From: Shewanella holmiensis
GTDB taxonomy: Bacteria > Pseudomonadota > Gammaproteobacteria > Enterobacterales > Shewanellaceae
DNA length: 36,732 bases
Direction: 5' to 3'
Assembly: GCF_025370255.1 (NCBI RefSeq)
Contig: NZ_JAMTCD010000033.1
Span: 1 to 36,732, forward strand
The notes beneath the pieces were generated by a model that worked only from the letters and a program-made list of their open reading frames with translations, made no database searches and was not told the DNA's origin. The translations under genes and the position numbers were made by a program. This document shows positions 1-6,572 of this stretch, in pieces (positions within the stretch are counted from its first letter, which is position 1; each line of letters begins with the position of its first letter).

Positions 1-268
1 TTTCTTCATTATATTCTTGTGATTTTATAAGCACTTTCTCTACTACATACATGCGCAAATTGGCTATTTCAGTTGTAATTTCAAGAATAACATCTCTTTT
101 TTTATCCAATAAGTGTGTTTTTTTGCTACTTGAAGTTGCAACTAAAGCAGCAATAAATGCTGATAATACCATCGCTACTGGTGCTAAGTAGGAAGCGAGA
201 ACTGATGTATCCGAACTTGCTGACTCGATGAGTATCTGACAAACATCTAAAGTTTCTTTTAAGCTCAA
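1..268 (-). CDS. Membrane-anchored hypothetical protein, partial (runs off the left edge)
   Basis: An uninterrupted reading frame runs leftward from about 280 to the window edge, with no stop in about 90 codons. The best start is a TTG at 268-266, preceded 8 nt upstream by AAAGGA; the first ATG (172-170) would remove half of the membrane segment. The visible product begins SLKETLDVCQIL, has one clear hydrophobic segment around residues 24-46 (VLASYLAPVAMVLSAFIAAL), then a charged, probably helical tail with KKRDVILEITTEIANLRM. The C-terminus lies outside the window. An IS3-family element is inserted just upstream: the ribosome-binding site survives because the IS end supplies the same base as the original sequence, but the native promoter has been moved 1.26 kb away. 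I do not recognise the family. Confidence is limited by the partial length and the non-ATG start. Confidence 0.5.
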   Translation of the reverse strand, partial: MSLKETLDVCQILIESASSDTSVLASYLAPVAMVLSAFIAALVATSSSKKTHLLDKKRDVILEITTEIANLRMYVVEKVLIKSQEYNEE

Positions 269-281
269 TTGATCGTTCCTT

Positions 282-307
282 TGTAGTGGCATAGTTATTT
301 TGGCCAC
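282..307 (+). repeat. IS3 left terminal inverted repeat
   Basis: Begins TGTAGTGG and ends TTGGCCAC. It matches the reverse complement of 1516-1541 at 20 of 26 positions. The base before it completes target repeat CTT (279-281). Confidence 0.9.
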
Positions 308-355
308 CTAAATAGAGGTGATATTATTGCCTCGTAGACAACTTTAGGTGAGCAC

Positions 356-667
356 ATGAGATCGACAAGCAGAAGAACATTTAGCGCTGAATTCAAACTT
401 GAAGCAGCCCAATTAGTCCTCGATAAGAACCACACAATAATTCAAGCAGCAAAAGCGATGAACGTGGGTAAATCGACTATGGATAAGTGGGTGAGACAGC
501 TAAAATTAGAACGTCAGGGCGGCACACCCAAAGCATCTCCAATGACTCCTGAACAAATTGAAATCCGTGAGTTGAAGAAACACATAGCACGTATTGAGGA
601 GCATAACCTTATCTTAAAAAAGGCTACCGCTCTCTTGATGTCAGACTCGATGAACAATTTGCGCTAA
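356..667 (+). CDS. IS3-family transposase OrfA (helix-turn-helix subunit)
   Basis: A 103-residue protein beginning MRSTSRRTFSAEFKLEAAQL, the typical N-terminal helix-turn-helix region of IS3 OrfA, which binds the terminal repeats. A leucine-zipper-like stretch follows at about residues 65-90 (ELKKHIARIEEHNLILKK), used in this family for multimerisation. AGGTGA lies 6 nt before the ATG. On its own it ends at 667; ribosomes that slip at 616-622 continue into OrfB to give the OrfAB transposase of about 392 residues. Length and architecture are normal for the family. Confidence 0.93.
   Translation: MRSTSRRTFSAEFKLEAAQLVLDKNHTIIQAAKAMNVGKSTMDKWVRQLKLERQGGTPKASPMTPEQIEIRELKKHIARIEEHNLILKKATALLMSDSMNNLR
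616..622 (+). promoter_or_regulatory. Programmed -1 frameshift slippery site (AAAAAAG)
   Basis: The heptamer A AAA AAG is in the correct register: in the orfA frame the codons are AAA (617-619) and AAG (620-622). After a -1 shift, reading continues GGC TAC CGC and stays open through orfB to 1533. In IS3 elements this signal sets the ratio of OrfA to the active OrfAB transposase. Confidence 0.88.
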
Positions 668-720
668 TCAGCCAACTCAAGCAGAGCCACTCTATTCTTA
701 CAATTTGTAATGCATTCAAA

Positions 721-1533
721 GTGCATCGAAGTAGCTATAAATATTGGCTAAAAAGAAAAGACCATATCGATGCTGATTTTACAATTTTATGCAGTGAAGT
801 GAAGGCCGCGCATCGTATTAGTAATGGCTCTGCCGGTGCTAGAACGATAGCGCAATTAGTGACGAACAAAGGGATTAAACTCAGTCGTTATCGAGCTCGA
901 AATCTCATGCTCAAACTTGGATTAGTGAGTTGTCAGCAGCCTAAGCATGCTTATAGGAAAGCAACACAAGAGCATGTTGCTATCCCTAATACGCTTAATC
1001 GACAGTTTGCTGTTACCCAACCAAATAAAGTGTGGTGTGGCGACGTGACGTATGTTTGGGTCGGTAATCGTTGGGCATATTTAGCGGTTGTTCTAGATTT
1101 ATTTTCCCGCAAACCTGTGGGATGGGCCTTGTCATTATCGCCAGATAGCGAACTGACGTGCAAAGCCTTGAATATGGCGTTTGAGTTAAGGGGTAAACCT
1201 GAGAATGTGATTTATCACAGTGATCAAGGTTCGCATTACACAAGCTTGAAATTCAGACAGTTATTATGGCGTCTTCAAATTGAGCAAAGTATGAGTCGTC
1301 GCGGGAATTGTTGGGATAACGCACCAATGGAGCGCTTCTTTAGAAGTTTGAAATCTGAATGGGTGCCAGTAAATGGTTATGGTAATTTTACAGAAGCAGA
1401 TAAAGAAATAACAAACTACATCACGGGATATTACAGTGAAACCAGACCCCATCAATACAATGGTGGGTTAACGCCAAATGAGTCAGAACGTTTATATTGG
1501 AATGACTCTAAAACCGTGGCCAATTTTACTTGA
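721..1533 (+). CDS. IS3-family transposase OrfB (DDE catalytic domain)
   Basis: A 270-residue protein counted from a GTG at 721, although the real product is probably the OrfAB fusion made by frameshifting at 616-622, since the frame is open upstream to that point. The retroviral-type integrase core (rve) is complete: Asp108 in GDVTYVW, Asp168 in HSDQGSHY and Glu204 in MERFFRSLKSE, giving the DD(35)E spacing. The N-terminal HTH_21 region (GAGARTIAQLV-like) is also present. It catalyses strand transfer of the element. No frameshift or premature stop is visible, so the transposase is likely active. Confidence 0.93.
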   Translation: MHRSSYKYWLKRKDHIDADFTILCSEVKAAHRISNGSAGARTIAQLVTNKGIKLSRYRARNLMLKLGLVSCQQPKHAYRKATQEHVAIPNTLNRQFAVTQPNKVWCGDVTYVWVGNRWAYLAVVLDLFSRKPVGWALSLSPDSELTCKALNMAFELRGKPENVIYHSDQGSHYTSLKFRQLLWRLQIEQSMSRRGNCWDNAPMERFFRSLKSEWVPVNGYGNFTEADKEITNYITGYYSETRPHQYNGGLTPNESERLYWNDSKTVANFT

Positions 1534-1541
1534 CCACTACA
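1516..1541 (-). repeat. IS3 right terminal inverted repeat
   Basis: Read on the minus strand it starts TGTAGTGG and ends TTGGCCAC, mirroring 282-307. It is followed by the second CTT target repeat at 1542-1544. Confidence 0.9.
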
Positions 1542-1911
1542 CTTTGTTTTGTCTATACACCTGATTCAAGGCTAGAATGATATCGTAACGAAACCGTTTC
1601 TCATAGTAAAACTAACCCTATCCCTCATGAAAAACTCCGGTAAGTTACTGCTAAGAAACGAAAAAAGTTGTAAGCTAGCCATAATTTTGACAAGGAGGTT
1701 GAAACACAGAATTGGACAGTAATGATTTAGAGTATCCAGTCTAATTTGACTGGAGTTGGTTAGAAAAAGTATTTTAACTCCCTAACTCACACAGCCCCTA
1801 TGCCTCCTAATCTAGGGCATCGCAAGGGCGTGTAGCAGTTTATATTTAAACTAGCATTGTTTAGCTGTAATTTTCAGCCCCCTGATTAAACATTTGATTA
1901 AATGAGGTTTT
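1542..1911. other. Intergenic region with a small inverted repeat
   Basis: No gene is seen between the IS and the 88-aa ORF. It contains a perfect 7-bp inverted repeat TCCAGTC / GACTGGA with a 6-nt loop at 1735-1754, without a T-tract, and a 12-mer AGAATTGGACAG at 1708-1719 that recurs at 2368-2379. Any promoter for the gene at 1912 would lie here, but I cannot choose one with confidence. Confidence 0.5.
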
Positions 1912-2178
1912 ATGAAATTTTTAAATAGCTTATTACATGAGTTACAAGAGAGAGAATTACAAAACACCCTATCTTCTATTAGTAGCTGCATTGACTTAAG
2001 TAGAGTAATTCTTAAAGATGTTGAAAATGACGCCGAGGCTTTAGATAGGTTAAATGCAGCTTTACTATTTGCAAAGGCGATTAATGGTACTAATGGTTCT
2101 GGAGTTAATCCTTGTATGATGGAGTTGCCAGATTTTTGCTTTAAGATTTCAAAGGGGAAAATAGTACTTGATGTTTAG
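1912..2178 (+). CDS. Small hypothetical protein (88 aa)
   Basis: The ATG is preceded by GAGG six bases upstream (AATGAGGTTTTATG), a good ribosome-binding site, which supports a real gene. The product starts MKFLNSLLHELQERELQ and is mostly predicted helical in its first 60 residues (leucine-rich, acidic), followed by a short tail with two cysteines (NPCMM, DFCFKI). No signal peptide or membrane segment is seen. I do not recognise the family. It stands alone between the IS element and the minus-strand genes, and its AT-rich composition fits an acquired segment. It may be a remnant of a larger mobile unit. Confidence 0.55.
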   Translation: MKFLNSLLHELQERELQNTLSSISSCIDLSRVILKDVENDAEALDRLNAALLFAKAINGTNGSGVNPCMMELPDFCFKISKGKIVLDV

Positions 2179-2650
2179 TGGCAGTACATCTAGCCTAAAA
2201 CTTATACGTACTTACGATGATATTAATCAGCATTTTGGAACCAATGCACTGTTTTTAGCCCCTCAAGGTACAGAACAAAAATGGTCAATGAGAAGGAACT
2301 TACAGACAAAGCATTACACAGCCAAATGGGATTGTGTACCGCAGATCAGGTGTTGAGGCTATAGCGTAGAATTGGACAGAAATTGGTTAGTGCTTAAGCT
2401 CTAAAACTTAAGGCAGTCATTATCATTGCTAATGACTGTCTTAAGAAAGCGGGTTTATGTTCATTAAGAGATGGGGGACGCAGTTCATTCTCGAGACAAG
2501 AAGCTAACCAGAAAGCTTAGTTAGGCACTCTAATTGAACCAGCCTCGGCTCTGGCATCCTGCTTCACCCTCCTAAATCCATATAGTCGTGTACGGATGCC
2601 AAATGCAGAGTGGTGTGGGGGCTAGAGGCTAGACACTTCCGGCGATTCGA
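2179..2650. other. Intergenic region with strong hairpin and possible retroelement remnant
   Basis: No convincing gene. A 16-bp stem-loop lies at 2407-2445 (listed separately). Further right, TGGCATCC (2552-2559) pairs perfectly with GGATGCCA (2594-2601), and the stretch at about 2585-2640 (GTGTACGG, then GTGGTGTGGGGGC) recalls the 3' end of bacterial group II introns. The expected domain V stem is not complete, so this is at most a decayed remnant. Confidence 0.4.
2407..2445 (-). terminator. Strong stem-loop, probable terminator of the SEC-C gene
   Basis: The arms at 2407-2422 and 2430-2445 pair over 16 positions with one G:T wobble and a 7-nt loop. Read on the minus strand the stem is followed by TTTTAGAG, so it could end transcription coming from the gene at 2651-3769, about 200 nt upstream. 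The distance and the short T-run leave open another role for the structure. Confidence 0.5.
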
Positions 2651-3769
2651 TTAGAAATTTATTTTCGTTATATTTTCAACTTCCCAACCAGTAAATCTAA
2701 TGCCATCATCGATGAGTAAAGATTCGACTTCAAACTCAAAGGGGTTAACACCACTCATAATTAGATTCTCTACTTTCTTTTTTTGAGGCTCACTCAAGCT
2801 ATCCCACCAAGCCGGAGAGGTGAAAGTATTTTCAGCCACGCCGTAGAAAAAGCGAACTAGCTTTGTAAATAGCTCTTCTTTAGCGCTAACTAGTAGAGTT
2901 TCAATAAAACCTTGAGCAATTGATTCACCTTTAAGCCAACTTAGTACAGCATAACCTTTTCCATCACTAGAAAATGAGTTAAACACCAAATACTCGGGGA
3001 CTACGGATAAATCACCCAAATCCTGTATCAAGTTGCCGTTAAAGTCTGTAATAGGGGCAACGATAGATGAAACAACCACAGGAATAGGAGCCGATGACTC
3101 AAGTATCAAGTGGCACATCTCATTTGTTGTATGACCCTGCAGTTGCTCATCGAGTTTACTTTTAAACTCGGACAATTCATCAATTGCTGTTTGCACACCC
3201 AATTGGTTGTTAGCTGCAAATTTTTGAATAAAGAATTGTTCGATAGGCTGCTTCCCCTTATCTCCTTGCTTTAACAGCTCAGAACTAATTACGCTCCCCT
3301 CTTTGGCATATAGTTCCTTTGCCACAGAACGGTACATCAAAGCAAAACACTGATCTTCCTCATTTGCGAACGGTTGATCCTCCACACACGAAAAAAGTGA
3401 TTTGTCATGATGAGAGCAAAAACCTTTAAAAGTAGAAGCTTGGTTTACACCAATTTTTTCTAGGACTAACTTGCCTTCACTCTTAAACAAATTTGATAGG
3501 TTTATTTTTAAACCTAAAACATGATTAGTAGAATCTGCAATCGCAATAAGACTGCCGCTTTTGGAAATAGTGTGGGCATTTATTATTTTTTTACTGCATT
3601 CTTCCTTAAGCGCATCAGGTACATAACAGCACTTACGCTGGGCAATTTTATTAGAATGCGTAATAGCTTCACCTTTAGTTATTGATTTTTCACTATCTCT
3701 TCCATAATGACAGTGTTTATACTTCTTCCCAGAATCACACCAGCACTTCATATTTCGACCAATTTTCAT
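2651..3769 (-). CDS. SEC-C zinc-motif protein of unknown function
   Basis: A 372-residue protein with an N-terminal SEC-C zinc-binding motif: Cys9-x-Cys11-x8-Cys20-His21, within KCWCDSGKKYKHCH. SEC-C motifs occur at the ends of SecA and in many accessory proteins, where they bind zinc and mediate contacts. A second Cys/His-rich block follows: CC at 47-48, Cys58, a conserved-looking NAHTISKSGSL around 64-73, then ASTFKGFCSHHDKSLF at about 111-126. This pattern of paired Cys/His clusters recalls a treble-clef or HNH-like fold, but I cannot show a nuclease active site. The C-terminal two-thirds has no recognisable domain. AGGTGA precedes the ATG. It lies 130 bp downstream of the RHIM-like gene, same strand, possibly co-transcribed. 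Function unknown; a role in defence is inference from the neighbours. Confidence 0.8.
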   Translation of the reverse strand: MKIGRNMKCWCDSGKKYKHCHYGRDSEKSITKGEAITHSNKIAQRKCCYVPDALKEECSKKIINAHTISKSGSLIAIADSTNHVLGLKINLSNLFKSEGKLVLEKIGVNQASTFKGFCSHHDKSLFSCVEDQPFANEEDQCFALMYRSVAKELYAKEGSVISSELLKQGDKGKQPIEQFFIQKFAANNQLGVQTAIDELSEFKSKLDEQLQGHTTNEMCHLILESSAPIPVVVSSIVAPITDFNGNLIQDLGDLSVVPEYLVFNSFSSDGKGYAVLSWLKGESIAQGFIETLLVSAKEELFTKLVRFFYGVAENTFTSPAWWDSLSEPQKKKVENLIMSGVNPFEFEVESLLIDDGIRFTGWEVENITKINF

Positions 3770-3899
3770 GATAGATCACCTACAACTTAATGATGAATTA
3801 AAAAATTTCTAACGCGTTGCTAAGCGGACTAAAATAGTGGGTTATAATGTGTAGTGAAATTTAACCTACTAATTTAGTTAAGTAACTTGCCTGCACGAT

Positions 3900-4430
3900 T
3901 TAACCACCAAGTAAACCTAGTATTCCTGACGTTGCTCCACCGAGTACGCCAGCAACAACTGGATTATCCATAAGCTTTCTTAATGCACTTTTTGCTTCTT
4001 GTTTTTCAGAGTCATTAATATCAGATGAATTTATTCTCTCTACTAACTCTTTTAAGCCAGTCTCAATATTTTGAGTATTATGATCACCAACTTGAATACC
4101 TTGGGAATTAGAAATATTGATCGTTGTATTTTTATGAACAGGAGGCTTATTAAGTAACGAGCTATCTTTTTTCAGTTTTAGTTTCCAACTAGCAGGAATT
4201 GAATGTAACCCAGCATTATAATTTGTTTCTAGAATCGTATATGACTCTTCTTTACCATTTGGCAGAACTCGCATCAGTTTCCAGCCCTCTTCAACATCGA
4301 GAGCCTTCTCAAAAATAGTGGCTGACAATCCGCCTTGAGTACCAATTGCAGTCTTATAGGCAACGGAGCGTTCTCCATTACTACTTTCAATATAAACGGT
4401 ATCATTTTGTAAACTTGCAAATGGATTCAT
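3900..4430 (-). CDS. RHIM / amyloid-signalling-motif protein (176 aa)
   Basis: A 176-residue protein in three parts. Residues about 8-88 form a small, probably beta-rich domain containing GWKLMRVLPNGKEESYTI and a SIPASWKLKLKK end, which I cannot name. Residues 103-122 hold a motif very like the RIP homotypic interaction motif: NISNSQGIQVGDHNTQN, with the core tetrad Ile112-Gln113-Val114-Gly115 and the following Asn118. RHIMs and the related bacterial amyloid signalling sequences assemble into functional amyloid and are linked to immune cell death. Residues 124-155 are a charged helix, and 157-176 are a glycine-rich hydrophobic tail (VVAGVLGGATSGILGLLGG) that could insert in a membrane. AAGGAG lies 7 nt before the ATG, so the start is secure. 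No NTPase or enzyme domain is present. It is flanked by SEC-C and DUF4238 genes on the same strand. The motif is seen directly; the role in immunity is inferred. Confidence 0.82.
   Translation of the reverse strand: MNPFASLQNDTVYIESSNGERSVAYKTAIGTQGGLSATIFEKALDVEEGWKLMRVLPNGKEESYTILETNYNAGLHSIPASWKLKLKKDSSLLNKPPVHKNTTINISNSQGIQVGDHNTQNIETGLKELVERINSSDINDSEKQEAKSALRKLMDNPVVAGVLGGATSGILGLLGG
4068..4121 (-). other. RHIM-like amyloid motif (coding)
   Basis: Encodes residues 104-121 of the 176-aa protein, centred on IQVG with the trailing DHNTQN. The match to the RHIM pattern (I/V)-Q-(I/V/L)-G-x-x-N is complete. Confidence 0.75.
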
Positions 4431-4808
4431 TATTGCTCCTTAGGTGAAAATACGTGTCGTATAACGTCTTAGTATTTGTGCGTTGCGCATAAATTAGGCA
4501 AAACACGCATGCACATTTAGTCAACCTATTATTTAAGCCTTACCAAAGTAAAGCTATTGATTTATAAGCACTCTACCAGAGTGGATATGAATAAACTAGC
4601 ACGGCAAATTGAAGAATAAGCATTGGTATTGATGTCTTATCGAAAGTAGTTAGTAGCAGCCGTTTATCGATTAGTAAAAGTAGGTCAACAGGCTTATTGT
4701 TTATCTGTGCAGCACATCATCTGAAACTCATAAAGGGGCAGATACGGGTTAGAATGTTCCCATCATAAGCCATTGATGGAAGGTGCTTGTTGAACATAGA
4801 TACAACAT
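4431..4808. other. Intergenic region upstream of the RHIM-like gene
   Basis: No gene is seen. It must carry the leader and probably the promoter of the RHIM-like gene; a TTGACT occurs on the minus strand near 4519-4524, but no good -10 sits at the right distance. A small inverted repeat CCATCA / TGATGG lies near 4760-4780 and another, ATAGAT / ATCTAT (4796-4812), overlaps the end of the DUF4238 gene; neither has a clear T-tract. Confidence 0.4.
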
Positions 4809-5813
4809 CTATAGAGAATTGCTTTGTTGTTTTCTCACCAGCCTTAACTTACCACCTACACACTTAAGATATGGCTTCAATGATTCTTCTGATTTGCCAA
4901 ATATGTGCACGTGAGCGTTCCTAGCAACTTTGGAGTTCATTTCTTTTACAATGTTGATATCAACATGAGACAACCCAGGTTTGAACCGATTTGATCTATT
5001 TATCATGAAAGCAACAGTGGGTGAAATTGGGTAGAATAAATCGCACTGATGATCTTCTGGTGGCCTTACCTCATCAGTCAACTCTTGATGTACATTAACA
5101 ACTGGTTGATCTGCCGTAATAAATGATTCGCTAGTATTATTGATCAATAAGCAATGGCTATCGCTGTTCCTAGTAGAATAAAATGACCATCCCATATTCA
5201 TACCAAACATATAGCTCATAAACCACCAACTCTCTTTTGTAAGCTGATTAATTCTTTGAAATTGAGGGGCTGAGTTTTTGCCAATAGCTGATAGCACCCT
5301 ATCTCTAAATGTTTTGGTTCTTGTGAACTGGTGCGCGAGGTAGATAAAAAAGACTAGCTTTCTATTGTCTTCGTCAAGAGCTGATAAGTCTTGTTTAGCT
5401 AGCGCTTGAATTATTTCTTTTACATCATTTTCATGGCTAGTGTGCAAGTCCTCAATACCGTTGCAATTAAACACTTCAAAATGTTTTTCTATTTCTTCAT
5501 CATAGATACCACTTTGTGTGTATAACATTTCTGCTCGTTGCATATATACAAAGTCACTAAGATAAGACATATGATTTTCTTCAAGATGCTTTGGGCTTTT
5601 TTTAGACCAACTTTTGATGTTATCAATATGTTCTACTGTCAAAGGCTGGACTTTATAAAAATCTCTCTCTTTAGCTATCATTCTCGTGCTACCCAAAACA
5701 ACTTTTCCCTTACCAGAACGAAACCAAATATTTCTATCTGTTGACCAGTTTCTGAGGTAATAAGCCCAAACATAATGATGTTCTTTTTTAGCTTGCGAGC
5801 TTTTTTGAGTCAT
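4809..5813 (-). CDS. DUF4238 family protein
   Basis: A 334-residue protein with the features of DUF4238: an N-terminal HHYVWAYYLRNWS (residues 12-24; the family usually reads HHYVPxxYLxxF) followed by DFYKV, a central helical part with HQFTRTKTFRDR, and the C-terminal SESFITADQPVV and LFYPISPTVAFMINRSN blocks typical of the family. The biochemical activity is, to my knowledge, not established; members are common in hypervariable islands. No signal peptide or membrane helix is seen. AAGGTAAC precedes the ATG at suitable distance, and a sigma-70-type promoter lies at 5859-5888. It is 378 bp upstream of the RHIM-like gene on the same strand, so co-regulation is possible but a shared transcript is not proven. 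Confidence 0.85.
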   Translation of the reverse strand: MTQKSSQAKKEHHYVWAYYLRNWSTDRNIWFRSGKGKVVLGSTRMIAKERDFYKVQPLTVEHIDNIKSWSKKSPKHLEENHMSYLSDFVYMQRAEMLYTQSGIYDEEIEKHFEVFNCNGIEDLHTSHENDVKEIIQALAKQDLSALDEDNRKLVFFIYLAHQFTRTKTFRDRVLSAIGKNSAPQFQRINQLTKESWWFMSYMFGMNMGWSFYSTRNSDSHCLLINNTSESFITADQPVVNVHQELTDEVRPPEDHQCDLFYPISPTVAFMINRSNRFKPGLSHVDINIVKEMNSKVARNAHVHIFGKSEESLKPYLKCVGGKLRLVRKQQSNSL

Positions 5814-5858
5814 TGATAACGTTACCTTGGTTGAACAATTAAATTCATGTCACTAGAC

Positions 5859-5888
5859 ATCGTAGTAACATTAGCCTAATTAGGTCAA
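5859..5888 (-). promoter_or_regulatory. Predicted promoter of the DUF4238 gene, with palindromic operator
   Basis: On the minus strand TTGACC (5888-5883) is followed after 18 bp by TACGAT (5864-5859). The predicted start is about 39 nt upstream of the ATG. A perfect 10-bp palindrome CCTAATTAGG (5875-5884) overlaps the -35 hexamer and could bind a repressor. Confidence 0.5.
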
Positions 5889-5934
5889 ACAACTTCTTCA
5901 ATAAATGTAGCGAACAATAGTTCTAACACATTTC

Positions 5935-6208
5935 GGGGCAAAAACAAGTTAGCTTTTTTGAAATAATCTTATACCACCATTCTTTATGACTTGCCGACTA
6001 AGTAAATAATCGAAAGGTTCATTATGGTGATTTGCGAGCCGGCCATCCGACCCATGGATGGGTCGGCTGAGCTACAAGGACGTACTTGCTGCGTGTCGGT
6101 GAGTAAATGCCATGCTGAAACTATAAATATAAACTTCACGATACATTCTTTACTATGTGCGAAGTTTCATGTTCATAGTGGCCTTAGGCCATATTCCAAA
6201 CAAACCTT
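5935..6208. repeat. Structured intergenic element, tandem copy 1 (274 bp)
   Basis: Begins GGGGCAAAAACAAGTTAGC and is repeated almost exactly at 6209-6495. It contains a strong hairpin (CCGACCCA / TGGGTCGG, loop TGGA, 6047-6066), a second longer hairpin whose outer arms are AAACTTC (6131-6137) and GAAGTTT (6161-6167), and a short one TGGCC-TTA-GGCCA near 6178-6190. The only ORF through it (6024-6263) is low quality. The element most resembles a dispersed intergenic repeat of the genus; its function is unknown. Confidence 0.85.
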
Positions 6209-6495
6209 GGGGCAAAAACAAGTTAGCTTTTTTGAAATAATCTTATACCACTATTCTTTATGACTTGCCGGCTAAGTAAATACTCGAAAGGTTCATTATG
6301 GTGATTTGCGAGCCGACCATCCGACCCATGGCTGGGTCGGCTGAGCTACAAGGACTTTTTTATTTCAATAGAATGCTGCGTGTCGGTGAGTAAATGCCAT
6401 ACTGAAACTATAAAGATAAACTTCACGATGCATTCTTTACTATGTGCGAAGTTTCATGTTCATAGTGGCCTTAGGCCATATTCCAAACAAACCTT
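6209..6495. repeat. Structured intergenic element, tandem copy 2 (287 bp)
   Basis: Same order of hairpins as copy 1: CCGACCCA / TGGGTCGG with loop TGGC (6321-6340), AAACTTC (6418-6424) with GAAGTTT (6448-6454), then TGGCC-TTA-GGCCA. About 13 extra bases replace GTACTT after CAAGGAC, and there are scattered substitutions. Most hairpin changes fall in loops. A vestige of a third start (GGGGC then CAAGT) follows at 6496-6509. Confidence 0.85.
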
Positions 6496-6572
6496 GGGGC
6501 CAAACCAAGTCACAAAATAACTATTTTTATGCTGCCATGAAAAAACCTATATTTTCAGGTCGTAGAAAACAA

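Larger units (their letters stand above)
282..1541 (+). mobile_element. IS3-family insertion sequence, complete
   Basis: A 1260-bp element bounded by imperfect 26-bp terminal inverted repeats: both ends read TGTAGTGG, three variable bases, AGT, then end in TTGGCCAC (20 of 26 positions identical). It is flanked by a 3-bp direct repeat CTT at 279-281 and 1542-1544, the duplication size typical of the IS3 family. It encodes orfA and an orfB in the -1 frame with a canonical slippery heptamer between them, and an intact DD(35)E transposase, so it looks functional. It inserted in the 5' leader of the minus-strand gene at the left edge. Family assignment rests on the orfA/orfB architecture and the motifs; the exact IS name would need ISfinder. 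Confidence 0.93.

Noticed and set aside
2168..2356. 62-aa plus-strand ORF overlapping the end of the 88-aa gene
   Set aside because: No ribosome-binding site, overlap with a better ORF and no recognisable sequence; probably chance.
2515..2525. attC core GTTAGGC near 2515
   Set aside because: It fits the GTTRRRY pattern alone, with no partner RYYYAAC arm in range.
3808..3830. Integron attC-like sequence (CTAACGCGTTGCTAAGCGGACT)
   Set aside because: It resembles one half of an attC site, but I found no complementary second half within 150 bp and no integrase gene, so a cassette array is not supported.
6024..6263. 79-aa ORF in the tandem repeat element
   Set aside because: It runs through the hairpins and across the copy junction; the corresponding frame in copy 2 is broken by the 13-base change. 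It looks like structured non-coding DNA.
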